From: Lentimicrobiaceae bacterium
GTDB lineage: Bacteria > Bacteroidota > Bacteroidia > Bacteroidales > F082
DNA length: 52,187 bases
NCBI GenBank assembly: GCA_002708315.1
Contig: PANC01000014.1
Coordinates: 1 to 52,187, forward strand
Direction of reading: 5' to 3'
Of this stretch, positions 1 through 8,381 are shown one piece after another. The notes below the pieces were generated by a model, which searched no databases, was not told where the DNA came from, and saw only the letters and a program-made list of their open reading frames with translations. Both the position numbers and the translations under genes were made by a program. The number at the start of each line of letters is the position of its first letter. Positions within the stretch are counted from its first letter, which is position 1.

Positions 1-6
1 CAGCTT

Positions 7-1200
7 TTAATTGACAGTGCTAAAATTCAATCTTATTTTTTCATCTATCAAATCAACCCTAATAGTGGGATCGTCAGTGCCAATTAGATTATTTAAATCA
101 TTTATTACCATTTCCGTTGAGCTTTGAGTAAGATCCTTTGCAGAGAATGTTAACTCGATAAATTCATCGCTCTCATTTGTGTCAAGTCTAATTCCATTTT
201 TTGACCCGGATTTTCCAAGTTCTGAGGAAATTATCAATAGACAATTCGTGACTATGGCAATAGCCAGATTCCCCTGTGTATAAATCTTAGGATCTGATTC
301 GAAATCAGGTAAAGGAAAGCCACCTATTAATTTTGTTGCATTTCGAGAAAGGTCTTGAGCTGAAACAACTATTTTAGACAGCTTAGTAGATTCAATATTA
401 TTTACTATCTGTTCCAGGGCATTTACACAGTCTATACTATCAATTACTGCGAATTCTATCTCTAGGAGAAGATCTTCATTCAGTTGGTTTCCTTTTGTAG
501 CAGCTTCAAGTGAAAATCTTATTGCTTCAGAATATTGGGATTCATTTGAAAATAAATGGTTAGAGTGATTTAGAAAAGTCCGAATAGAGGTTTCAGCTGA
601 GTAGCTCGATTTTATGAAATTTTGAATTGACTTTAGTGAGTTGGATAACTCTGAAAGTGCTGGTTTTAAGGTATATTCAGTAAGGTCTAGTCGTGTCTGC
701 CTACGACTTTTTGTGATTGCTTCAAGTCGCCCATTAACGAGCTTCGCTAGTTTTTTTAGACTAGTATGTTCTTCTTTTGAAAAGCCTCTTTTTTTAGTAT
801 CAAGGACACAAAGGGAACCCATCACATTTTCTTTAACCATTATAGGAACCCCTAAATACGATTGAATGTTGTACTCCTTTACCACATGTTGTGGTATCCG
901 TGGATCATTAGACGCATCGTTAACTTCAAAAGTTTCTCCATCTCGAACAACGAATTGACAAAATGAGACGTCACGATGAGTTCCTCTTGCTTTAGCAAGA
1001 ACCGGAGGCAGTCCTATGTGGGCCTTAAAAAATTGCACTTGGTCCAGGACAAGACTAACTAGGGCAATAGGGCTATTAAGATCTGCTGCAGCCTTTATAA
1101 CAATTTTTTGAAGCTCGGAATCGTTAGTTTCTGCTAATAACTCTTTGGTGAAGAGGCCAAATCTTTCATTTGAATCTCCTAAAACATCAATTCTATCCAT
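7..1200 (-). CDS. GAF-domain protein, possible degenerate sensor kinase
   Basis: The protein has 397 residues. Residues about 15-165 form a GAF domain: an N-terminal helix, the segment SFCQFVVRDGETFEVNDA, then YLGVPI and GSLCVLD, as in the GAF domains that precede Bacteroidota histidine kinases. The C-terminal half (about 170-397) has a helical stretch (EYTLKPALSELSNSLKSIQN) and then a region around NLAIAIVTNCLLIISSEL that loosely recalls the N-box of a HATPase domain. I see no phospho-accepting His motif and no G boxes, so a kinase activity is doubtful. There is no signal peptide or membrane segment, so it is probably cytosolic. It stands alone, with no response regulator nearby. The GAF call is firm; the ligand and the role of the C-terminal half are unknown. 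Confidence 0.8.
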   Translation of the reverse strand: MDRIDVLGDSNERFGLFTKELLAETNDSELQKIVIKAAADLNSPIALVSLVLDQVQFFKAHIGLPPVLAKARGTHRDVSFCQFVVRDGETFEVNDASNDPRIPQHVVKEYNIQSYLGVPIMVKENVMGSLCVLDTKKRGFSKEEHTSLKKLAKLVNGRLEAITKSRRQTRLDLTEYTLKPALSELSNSLKSIQNFIKSSYSAETSIRTFLNHSNHLFSNESQYSEAIRFSLEAATKGNQLNEDLLLEIEFAVIDSIDCVNALEQIVNNIESTKLSKIVVSAQDLSRNATKLIGGFPLPDFESDPKIYTQGNLAIAIVTNCLLIISSELGKSGSKNGIRLDTNESDEFIELTFSAKDLTQSSTEMVINDLNNLIGTDDPTIRVDLIDEKIRLNFSTVN

Positions 1201-1492
1201 ATTTCCTTTATTAATTGTACCCTATGTTTTGTATATGATTAGTTGTGCTATATTTTTTGGTATAAATTGAAATCTATTGATTTATGAATTGCCAACATTT
1301 CAAAATGTTCTTTATCACTCAAATTTCTTTTTCTATTTTTTCAAAGTTATTAAAATTTTCAAAATAGTACAATTGATAACCGAAGTTGTTAACTATTTCA
1401 AATAATTCATTCCTTTCTACATTCATTGTTATATAAAGGCTTAATTTAGGGCTACATATTATTGATATGCAACCATTTGCGTGGATATAAAG
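1201..1492. other. AT-rich intergenic region without a gene
   Basis: This region separates the GAF gene from tRNA-Arg. A 66-codon minus-strand frame lies here but runs into the tRNA and has no recognisable content. I see no convincing terminator or TAnnTTTG box for the GAF gene. Confidence 0.5.
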
Positions 1493-1565
1493 TGAACCCG
1501 GCAGGATTCGAACCTGCAACCTCCTGATCCGTAGTCAGGTGCACTATCCGTTATGCTACGAGTCC
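1493..1565 (-). tRNA. tRNA-Arg (anticodon ACG)
   Basis: The reverse strand folds as a 73-nt cloverleaf. The acceptor stem pairs GGACTCG with CGGGTTC, leaving discriminator A. The anticodon arm is CCTGA, loop CTACGGA, TCAGG, which gives anticodon ACG (reads CGU and, after A34-to-inosine editing, CGC/CGA). The T arm is GCAGG TTCGAAT CCTGC. No 3' CCA is encoded, since CTT follows, so CCA must be added afterwards. A TAGTTTTG -7 box lies 15 bp upstream. Confidence 0.97.
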
Positions 1566-1579
1566 CTTAAATTGGATTG

Positions 1580-1587
1580 CAAAACTA
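1580..1587 (-). promoter_or_regulatory. -7 box (TAGTTTTG) for tRNA-Arg
   Basis: On the minus strand the sequence reads TAGTTTTG, matching the Bacteroidota TAnnTTTG -7 consensus. It lies 15 bp before the 5' end of tRNA-Arg, which leaves a short leader for RNase P to remove. Confidence 0.5.
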
Positions 1588-1681
1588 CAATAAATTTTAA
1601 TAGAATTACATCTAGCTATTCAATATTACCTTCTATTTTATCTAGCTTTAGAACCTGTATTATTTAAGCGTATATAATTTA

Positions 1682-1689
1682 TATCTTTG
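1682..1689 (+). promoter_or_regulatory. -7 box (TATCTTTG) for fabG
   Basis: TATCTTTG matches TAnnTTTG and lies 25 bp before the fabG start codon. No clear TTTG/TTG -33 element is seen at the usual 19-21 bp spacing. Confidence 0.5.
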
Positions 1690-1714
1690 ACAAAAACTTA
1701 ATATTGGGATAAAT

Positions 1715-2461
1715 ATGAAATTATTAGAAGGTAAAACCGCATTAATAACTGGTGCCGCAAGAGGTATTGGTAAGTCAATAGCCATGAAGTTTGCTCAAGA
1801 AGGTGCTAATGTTGCTTTTTCAGATTTGAATTATGATGAAAATATGGAAGCCACAGAGGCAGAACTAAAGGCTCTAGGTGTTGATGCTAAGGGTTATGCA
1901 TCAAATGCTGCATCTTTCGACGATGGTGAGAAATTAATAAACTCAGTGGTTGAAGATTTTGGCCGAATTGATATACTTATTAATAACGCTGGAATTACAC
2001 GTGATAATCTACTCATGAGAATGCAAGAGAAGGACTGGGATGCTGTACTTACAGTAAATTTAAAATCTGCATTTAACCTCACCAAAGCTGTACAGAGAAT
2101 TATGATGAAACAAAGAACGGGTTCAATAATAAATATGAGCTCTGTTGTTGGTGTAAGTGGTAATGCTGGTCAGTCTAATTACAGTGCCTCAAAAGCAGGT
2201 ATGATAGGTTTTACAAAATCAATTGCTCAGGAACTAGGATCCCGAAATATTCGTTGTAATGCAATCGCTCCTGGATTTATTGAAACCGAAATGACTCATA
2301 AGCTAGGAGAAGATGTTAAGGAAGCATGGATTAAAACAATTCCCCTTAGAAGATCTGGAAAACCAGATGATGTAGCTGATGTGGCCGTATTCCTTGCTTC
2401 TGACTTAAGTTCCTATGTATCTGGCCAGGTAATTAATGTTTGCGGTGGAATGAATACTTAA
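1715..2461 (+). CDS. fabG: 3-oxoacyl-[acyl-carrier-protein] reductase FabG
   Basis: FabG reduces 3-oxoacyl-ACP to 3-hydroxyacyl-ACP with NADPH in fatty-acid elongation. The 248-residue classical short-chain dehydrogenase has the standard length. The Rossmann motif TGAARGIG is at residues 12-19 and NNAG at 90-93. The catalytic set N115, S142/S143, Y156 and K160 (YSASK) is complete, with PG at 186-187. The C-terminus GQVINVCGGMNT is typical of FabG. The gene stands alone behind its own -7 box, without acpP or fabF next to it. Related SDRs can have other substrates, but the length and overall sequence favour FabG. Confidence 0.93.
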   Translation: MKLLEGKTALITGAARGIGKSIAMKFAQEGANVAFSDLNYDENMEATEAELKALGVDAKGYASNAASFDDGEKLINSVVEDFGRIDILINNAGITRDNLLMRMQEKDWDAVLTVNLKSAFNLTKAVQRIMMKQRTGSIINMSSVVGVSGNAGQSNYSASKAGMIGFTKSIAQELGSRNIRCNAIAPGFIETEMTHKLGEDVKEAWIKTIPLRRSGKPDDVADVAVFLASDLSSYVSGQVINVCGGMNT

Positions 2462-2501
2462 TCTTAGATTAATTAATAATAATTTGTACCACACCTAACG
2501 C

Positions 2502-4580
2502 ATGGTTTCTGAGGTTTTTATTTCATATTCATGGTGGGCAGTCTTATTGGTTATAGCAACCGGACTGTTTTATGCAGGTATTCTGTATTTTAAGAATCCT
2601 CTGAATAAATTATCAAAATTACTTACTGTGTTGCTTTTTGTAACAAGGTTTGTTGTTGTTTCCCTATTGGCATTTTTACTGTTATCACCTTACCTGAAAA
2701 CCAAAAGTAAAATTGTTGAAAGACCAATAATGATAATTGGTGTAGACAACTCTTCTTCCTTATTGTTATCATCGGATTCTACTTATTTCAGAACCAGATT
2801 AGATGACGAGTTGCTGAAATTACGTAATACATTATCAGATAAATGTGATGTTGACATTATTACATTTGGCGAAGAGATCAATGAATATGACTCTTTGTCC
2901 TTTGATGAATCTTTATCAGATTATTCTGCTTTCTTTTCATATATCAAAGAAACTTATTCCGGCCAGAATGTTGGAGCTGTTTTAATAGCTGGCGATGGTA
3001 TAACCAATTCAGGAGTTGATCCTGTTTCGGCATCATCTGATCTCAATTGGCCCATTTATTCAATGGGACTCGGAGATACCATTGGTTCTGCTGATGTGAA
3101 AATTAGCGATGTTAGGTTTAATTCAATTGTCTACAAAAATGATGTTTTCCCCATTGAAGTTAGCCTAGCTGCAAAAAATCTAATTGATAAGAACATTACA
3201 ATCAGACTATATGAGAATGGAAAAGAGGTTTTGAGCCAGAAAGCAAAGATTAATTCTAACAATTGGAATGAAGAGCTTATATTTACCTTAAAGGCATCAG
3301 AGAAGGGCAAAAGAAGGTTTAGGGTTGTAATTGATAACCTTGATTCAGAATCAGTTTTACTAAATAATTCTCGTGATATTTTTATTGATGTTTTGGAAAC
3401 AAGACTTAAAATTCTAATACTAAGTGCAGCTCCACATCCTGATATAGGAGCCATAAAGGAGTCTCTTGAGCGTAATCCAAATTTTGAACTTGAACTTGAG
3501 TATGTAAAAGATAATAAACGGGATTACTTAAAATATGATGTCATAGTTTTATACCAATTACCTTCTGTAATTGGACAAACAAATAGGACTATTTCGGATA
3601 TTGCAAAATCAAATGTGCCAATACTTTATTTCTTTGGTAACCAAAGCAATTACATTGAATTTAACAGACTGAGTGATGGATTAAAAATTAAGTCGTCAGG
3701 AATAACAGAAAATTCTTTTGCAATGCTCAATGAAGGTTTTACTAAGTTTACATTCTCTGAGGAATACACATCGCAGCTCCAAAGTTTACCACCATTAGTT
3801 GTTCCAATTTCAAATTATTCAATGAGCGATGGTTTGGATGTGTTTTCATGGCAAAATATTTCTGAAATAACAACAAATTTTCCATTGATTTCATATTATT
3901 CAGGAATTGAAAATAGAATGGCATATTTTATTGGAGAAGGAATCTGGTTGTGGAGAATACAAAGTATGGTAATGTTTAACAATACCAATGCAATTGATGC
4001 ACTCCTGAGTAAATCAGTAATGTATTTACAGGCTGATAATGATAAGAGGAGGTTTAAGGTAATTACTGATGATATTTATGATTCTAGAAAGGATGTTATA
4101 CTTAGGGCCGAATACTATAACGAGGCAATGGAGCCGGATAATATGAGTGATATAAGTATGGAACTCATAAATGAGGAAGGAAATAAATATAACTACGATT
4201 TCTCTCCCTTTGAAAACAACTATATGGCTGACTTAAATAAACTTCCAACTGGAGTTTACAAGTATAGGGCATCAGTAAATAATACTAGTTTATTTGATGT
4301 TGGGGAATTTATAGTTCGCAGCATCGACTATGAAAGTAGGAATACCATAGCTAATTATGGGTTGCTGCAGCGATTGGTAACAAGTAACAACGGTAAGATA
4401 TTTCACAAGGATCAGTTCGATGAACTCGGGGAGGAGTTAACTAATCTTCCGACGGTAAAGTCAAAAATTCATTTTCACGATACATTTACTGGTCTAAATA
4501 CAATTCTGTTTTTAATGATAATTTTAATACTATTACTTACTATTGAGTGGTTGATAAGAAAGTACTTTGGAAATTATTAA
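2502..4580 (+). CDS. vWA-type membrane protein of the BatA-like family
   Basis: The protein has 692 residues. Two N-terminal hydrophobic segments (about 10-30 and 40-63) and one at the C-terminus (about 667-685) leave a large region outside the cytoplasm. Residues about 75-175 look like a von Willebrand A domain, with a MIDAS-like DNSSS at 82-86 (DxSxS) and AGDGITNSGVDP further on. The middle part (VRFNSIVYKNDVFPIEVSL) resembles Ig-like and GATase-like regions of Bacteroidota BatA/aerotolerance-type proteins. Its substrate is unknown. It ends 9 bp before the M48 protease gene, so the two are probably co-transcribed. Its plan parallels the minus-strand protein at 45.1-47.2 kb. Confidence 0.7.
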   Translation: MVSEVFISYSWWAVLLVIATGLFYAGILYFKNPLNKLSKLLTVLLFVTRFVVVSLLAFLLLSPYLKTKSKIVERPIMIIGVDNSSSLLLSSDSTYFRTRLDDELLKLRNTLSDKCDVDIITFGEEINEYDSLSFDESLSDYSAFFSYIKETYSGQNVGAVLIAGDGITNSGVDPVSASSDLNWPIYSMGLGDTIGSADVKISDVRFNSIVYKNDVFPIEVSLAAKNLIDKNITIRLYENGKEVLSQKAKINSNNWNEELIFTLKASEKGKRRFRVVIDNLDSESVLLNNSRDIFIDVLETRLKILILSAAPHPDIGAIKESLERNPNFELELEYVKDNKRDYLKYDVIVLYQLPSVIGQTNRTISDIAKSNVPILYFFGNQSNYIEFNRLSDGLKIKSSGITENSFAMLNEGFTKFTFSEEYTSQLQSLPPLVVPISNYSMSDGLDVFSWQNISEITTNFPLISYYSGIENRMAYFIGEGIWLWRIQSMVMFNNTNAIDALLSKSVMYLQADNDKRRFKVITDDIYDSRKDVILRAEYYNEAMEPDNMSDISMELINEEGNKYNYDFSPFENNYMADLNKLPTGVYKYRASVNNTSLFDVGEFIVRSIDYESRNTIANYGLLQRLVTSNNGKIFHKDQFDELGEELTNLPTVKSKIHFHDTFTGLNTILFLMIILILLLTIEWLIRKYFGNY

Positions 4581-4589
4581 TTTAATATT

Positions 4590-5828
4590 ATGAATGTTGA
4601 AGCTATATTTTGGGTTATTATTATTATTATAATTTTTGATTATTTACTGGATCAGCTTCTGGACTATCTCAATTATAAGACCATGCAAGAAAAAGTACCT
4701 TCTCAGCTAAAAGGTATTTATGATGATGATAAATATGAAGAATCGCAGAGGTATGGTAAGGAAAATATGATTTTTTCATTTTTCACAAGTACATTCTCCT
4801 TTATTCTAATTTTATTACTTCTATTTGGCTCCGGCTTTGCCTTTTTAGATGATTATGTAAGGTCCATAACCCCCAATGATTATTTAAGAACAATTTTATT
4901 CTTTGGTATATTTGGCTTAGCCATGGACATCATCAGTATACCCTTTCAGTTATATGGAACTTTTGTAATAGAAGGTAGATTTGGTTTCAATAAAACAACG
5001 CCTTTAACCTTTGTGAAAGATAAAGTAAAATCTTGGCTCCTAAGCGCTATTATTGCTGGTGGTTTAATCTTGTTCGTTATGTGGGCATGGAAAGAAACCG
5101 GTCCATGGTTCTGGATAATTGTAATGGGCGGTATGTCTATCTTTATGGTATTTATGACAATGTTTTATTCAAGGATAATTGTGCCAATTTTCAATAAGCA
5201 AACTCCCCTTGAGGATGGCAGCCTTAAATTATCAATAAATGAATTCGCAACCAAAGCACAATTTAAAATCGATAATATATTTGTGATTGATGGGTCTAAA
5301 AGAAGTACAAAAGCCAATGCCTATTTTACAGGCCTAGGTTCAAAAAAAAGAATCGTTCTCTATGACACATTAATAAATGATCTTTCAAATGAAGAAATTG
5401 TAGCTGTTCTTGCCCATGAGGTTGGTCATAATAAACTAAAACATGTTATAACTGGATTGATTATTTCCATGCTTCAGAGTGGCCTTATGCTTGCCTTACT
5501 ATATTTTGCCCTTGGATCACCAGATTTGTCACTGGCCATGGGAGCAACTGATGCAAGTTTCTATATGGGAGTTTTGGCTTTCGGACTTCTATTTTCCCCA
5601 ATTTCAAGAATTTTGGGGATATTCTCAAATATAATTAGCAGAAGAAATGAGTACCAGGCTGATAGGTTTGCTTCAAAATACGGTCTTGCTAAGAACTTAG
5701 TATCAGGCTTAATAAAACTATCGGTTGCAAACCTAAGTAACCTAACTCCTCATTGGTTATATGTTGCCATTAACTATTCTCACCCTACTTTGCTTCAGAG
5801 AAAGAAAGCTTTGGAAGCTTTGAAATAG
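4590..5828 (+). CDS. M48 family metalloprotease, Ste24/CAAX-protease-1-like
   Basis: This is a 412-residue multi-pass membrane zinc protease. The HExxH zinc motif is HEVGH at residues 276-280, and EYQADRFASKYG near residue 353 supplies the third ligand. Five or more hydrophobic segments, including those at about 5-20, 62-85, 100-120, 150-168 and 172-195, match the Ste24p/HtpX superfamily. The length and N-terminal layout (about 200 residues of membrane segments before the catalytic domain) fit the Ste24-like branch rather than HtpX. Bacteria lack prenylated CAAX substrates, so a role in membrane-protein quality control is an inference. It follows the vWA protein by 9 bp. Confidence 0.9.
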   Translation: MNVEAIFWVIIIIIIFDYLLDQLLDYLNYKTMQEKVPSQLKGIYDDDKYEESQRYGKENMIFSFFTSTFSFILILLLLFGSGFAFLDDYVRSITPNDYLRTILFFGIFGLAMDIISIPFQLYGTFVIEGRFGFNKTTPLTFVKDKVKSWLLSAIIAGGLILFVMWAWKETGPWFWIIVMGGMSIFMVFMTMFYSRIIVPIFNKQTPLEDGSLKLSINEFATKAQFKIDNIFVIDGSKRSTKANAYFTGLGSKKRIVLYDTLINDLSNEEIVAVLAHEVGHNKLKHVITGLIISMLQSGLMLALLYFALGSPDLSLAMGATDASFYMGVLAFGLLFSPISRILGIFSNIISRRNEYQADRFASKYGLAKNLVSGLIKLSVANLSNLTPHWLYVAINYSHPTLLQRKKALEALK

Positions 5829-6002
5829 TATCCTTGTGCAATAATATTATGATTTGTAATAGACTAACCTATTTTATTAGATATTTAGGTGTAACACGAT
5901 AACCAAAAATGTCTATTTTTATCATTGATATTATTATTTAACTTTTTGATAAGTAATTCATTAATATTAGTATCATATTGAAGGTTTCCTACTCATTTTT
6001 TG

Positions 6003-6010
6003 TATTTTTG
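6003..6010 (+). promoter_or_regulatory. -7 box (TATTTTTG) for the slyD-like gene
   Basis: TATTTTTG matches TAnnTTTG and has a TTG (5978-5980) 22 bp upstream that could serve as -33. The start codon follows about 63 bp downstream. Confidence 0.5.
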
Positions 6011-6073
6011 CGCCTTGAATTAAAAGCTGTATCTAACAAATAAAAAAACGGCTTAATCTTTATAATTAATAAT

Positions 6074-6580
6074 ATGAAAGTAGGAAAAAAGAAAGTAGTT
6101 ACCCTAACCTATACACTTAGGTTTGATAATAGTGATGGAGATGTAATTCAGGAAGTAAATGAGGAAAGACCATTTGTTCATTTATTCGGTAATGGTTCAT
6201 TACTACCAAAGTTCGAAGCAAATTTAGATGGCTTAGAGCCAGAGGCAGAATTTGCATTTGACCTAACTCCAGAAGATGGTTATGGTGAATTTACTGATGA
6301 AGCAATCATAGAGTTGGAAAAAAGCATTTTTGAAAAAGATGGAAAAGTTGATGATGAGCTTGTTAAAGTTGGTAATATGATAACAATGCAGGATCAAGAA
6401 GGCAGACCAATTGATGGTAGAGTCTTAGAAATAAAGGATGATAAGGTTATTATGGATTTTAATCATCCGTTGGCAGGAAAAGACCTTCATTTTTCCGGTA
6501 AGGTAATTGAAGTAAGAGATGCTTCAGAAGAAGAAGAATCTCATGGTCATGTTCATGGACCTGGTGGACACGAGCACTAA
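6074..6580 (+). CDS. SlyD-like FKBP-type peptidyl-prolyl cis-trans isomerase
   Basis: SlyD-type proteins are cytosolic prolyl isomerases and chaperones. The 168-residue protein begins with an FKBP half (VTLTYTLRFDNSDGDVIQE, then PFVHLFGNGSLLPKFEANL). An insert-in-flap chaperone region (about 75-125, EDGYGEFTDEAIIELEKS) follows. It closes with FNHPLAGKDLHFSGKVIEVRDA, the conserved SlyD signature. The tail HGHVHGPGGHEH is His-rich, as in metal-binding SlyD proteins that deliver nickel, but it is short. No signal peptide is seen. It is a single gene with its own promoter. Confidence 0.9.
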   Translation: MKVGKKKVVTLTYTLRFDNSDGDVIQEVNEERPFVHLFGNGSLLPKFEANLDGLEPEAEFAFDLTPEDGYGEFTDEAIIELEKSIFEKDGKVDDELVKVGNMITMQDQEGRPIDGRVLEIKDDKVIMDFNHPLAGKDLHFSGKVIEVRDASEEEESHGHVHGPGGHEH

Positions 6581-6647
6581 AAATTAATTTTTTTATTTAA
6601 TATAACCCCTGTTGCTTGCCTCTGGGACTCACAAAATAGATCTAGTA

Positions 6648-7406
6648 ATGAGAAAAAATATTGTTGCCGGAAATTGGAAAATGAATAAAAACTTTGAGCA
6701 GGCTGAGGATTTGGTTGCAGATCTTACAGAATACTTTGAAGAGAATAAACCAAAATGCGAAGTAATCGTATGTCCTCCGTTTCTCTATCTAGAGATGGCA
6801 TCTGATTATGCTTCTGAATCATCTGTTTTAAATGTCTCGGCTCAAAATGTTAGTGCATATGATAACGGAGCTTACACAGGTGAGATTTCTGCTGAAATGC
6901 TCAAAGGCCTTGACATTAGCTATTGTATTGTAGGTCATAGCGAACGACGTCAGTATTATAATGAGACAGATAATCAGCTTGCACAGAAAGTTGATAAGCT
7001 TCTGGATTTTTCAGTAGCCCCAATATTCTGTATTGGCGAATTGCTTGAAGAAAGAGAGAGTAATAATCATTTTAGTATTGTTAAGGAACAACTTGAGAAT
7101 GGATTATTTCACTTAAATGCTGACGAGTTCTCAAATGTAGTTATTGCATATGAGCCTGTGTGGGCTATTGGAACGGGAGTTGTTGCAACACCAGAGCAAG
7201 CGCAGGAAATGCACGCACATATAAGAGAGCTGATTACTGAAAAGTATGGTGATAAAATTGCCAATGACACAACCATCATGTATGGAGGTAGCTGCAACCC
7301 AAAAAATGCAAAAATACTTTTTGCTAATAAGGATGTTGATGGCGGTTTAATAGGCGGTGCTTCTCTGATAGCTGAAGATTTTGTCAAAATAATCGAAAGT
7401 TTTTAA
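6648..7406 (+). CDS. tpiA: Triose-phosphate isomerase
   Basis: The enzyme interconverts dihydroxyacetone phosphate and glyceraldehyde 3-phosphate in glycolysis and gluconeogenesis. From the ATG at 6648 the protein has 252 residues, the family length. N9 and K11 (GNWKMN), H97 (VGHSERR) and the catalytic base E169 (AYEPVWAIGTG) are present, as are the phosphate-binding loop and the C-terminal YGGS and GGLIGGASL motifs. An in-frame TTG at 6612 would add 12 residues (beginning LASGTH) that have no counterpart in the family, so I chose the ATG. A probable terminator follows. Confidence 0.97.
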   Translation: MRKNIVAGNWKMNKNFEQAEDLVADLTEYFEENKPKCEVIVCPPFLYLEMASDYASESSVLNVSAQNVSAYDNGAYTGEISAEMLKGLDISYCIVGHSERRQYYNETDNQLAQKVDKLLDFSVAPIFCIGELLEERESNNHFSIVKEQLENGLFHLNADEFSNVVIAYEPVWAIGTGVVATPEQAQEMHAHIRELITEKYGDKIANDTTIMYGGSCNPKNAKILFANKDVDGGLIGGASLIAEDFVKIIESF

Positions 7407-7425
7407 GAAAATATATTTTATGAAG

Positions 7426-7468
7426 AAGTTGTCTTATTGCATTGGTAATTTGGCAACTTTTTTGTTTT
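7426..7468 (+). terminator. Probable intrinsic terminator after tpiA
   Basis: AAGTTGTC (7426-7433) can pair with GGCAACTT (7452-7459) across an 18-nt loop, and TTTTTGTTTT follows. The loop is long, so the call is moderate. A 16-codon ATG frame coincides with it and is probably not a gene. Confidence 0.45.
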
Positions 7469-7501
7469 AGGATTATAGTCATTTAGTTCACTAAAAAATA
7501 A

Positions 7502-8347
7502 ATGATGAATTACTTTAGAGTAATTGTACCAATACCTGATCTTAGTGAAGATATTGAAGTGCTCACGGCTTTAATGGCCATGAATGGTTATGATAGCTTT
7601 GAAGAAACTTCATCAGAGTTTATTGCCTATATTCCTGAAGATGATTATGATGAGGGCAAATTATTGGATATTGAATACCTGAATAAATACCGATTGGATA
7701 AAAGCTTAAAAACGGAGTTTGTCCCCGATAAAAACTGGAATGAATTATGGGAATCTAATTACCCGTCAGTTTACATCACTGAAAACTGTTTGGTAAGAGC
7801 TCCATTTCATGATTCAGATGAAAATGTTGCCTACGATATTATCATAAAACCAAAAATGGCATTTGGAACTGCTCATCATGAAACAACATCAATGATGTTA
7901 GAGCTTATTCTAAAAAACGACCTTTTTGGAAAGAAGGTGTTAGATATTGGTTGTGGCTCTGGAGTTCTTTCTGTTCTTGCTAGTATGAAAAAAGCTAGTA
8001 GTGTTATTGCCGTTGACATTGATAAATGGTCATTTCAAAATACCTTAGAGAATATAGCAATAAATAAAATAACCAATATTCATGTTATTCAAGGTGGAGC
8101 TGAGGTGATTAAGGATGTTAATGACTTTGATATAATATTTGCAAACATTAATAAAAATATATTGCTAAGAGATATTAAATGCTATTCAGATGCGTTAGTT
8201 GATGGAGGCTTTGTTTATTTTAGCGGTTTTTATTCCAAAGATCTCAAGGACATAACTGAGATGGCAAAGACGAATAATTTAGAATATTTGCATAACCTTG
8301 AGAATAATGATTGGGTAGCATGTGTTTTTAAGAAACATATAATATGA
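7502..8347 (+). CDS. prmA: Ribosomal protein L11 methyltransferase
   Basis: PrmA trimethylates ribosomal protein L11. The 281-residue protein has the PrmA layout: an N-terminal substrate-recognition domain (1-90), a linker with WNELWESNYPSVYI, then a SAM-dependent methyltransferase domain. Motif I is VLDIGCGSGVLSVLA near residue 147, preceded by KPKMAFGTAHHETT, the PrmA signature. The post-motif segment IIFANINKNILL is also typical. Two adjacent ATG codons begin the frame; the first is at 7502. No Shine-Dalgarno is visible. It sits between tpiA and a large secreted protein and appears unrelated to both. Confidence 0.94.
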   Translation: MMNYFRVIVPIPDLSEDIEVLTALMAMNGYDSFEETSSEFIAYIPEDDYDEGKLLDIEYLNKYRLDKSLKTEFVPDKNWNELWESNYPSVYITENCLVRAPFHDSDENVAYDIIIKPKMAFGTAHHETTSMMLELILKNDLFGKKVLDIGCGSGVLSVLASMKKASSVIAVDIDKWSFQNTLENIAINKITNIHVIQGGAEVIKDVNDFDIIFANINKNILLRDIKCYSDALVDGGFVYFSGFYSKDLKDITEMAKTNNLEYLHNLENNDWVACVFKKHII

Positions 8348-8381
8348 TAAGCAACATAGCGGGGTAATACTCATTGAACTA

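Noticed and set aside
1319..1519. 66-codon minus-strand frame
   Set aside because: It overlaps tRNA-Arg and has no recognisable sequence.
6612..6647. TTG start extending tpiA
   Set aside because: The extra 12 residues do not belong to the family; the ATG at 6648 gives the exact family N-terminus.
7421..7471. 16-codon ATG frame after tpiA
   Set aside because: It coincides with a hairpin followed by a T-tract, better read as a terminator.
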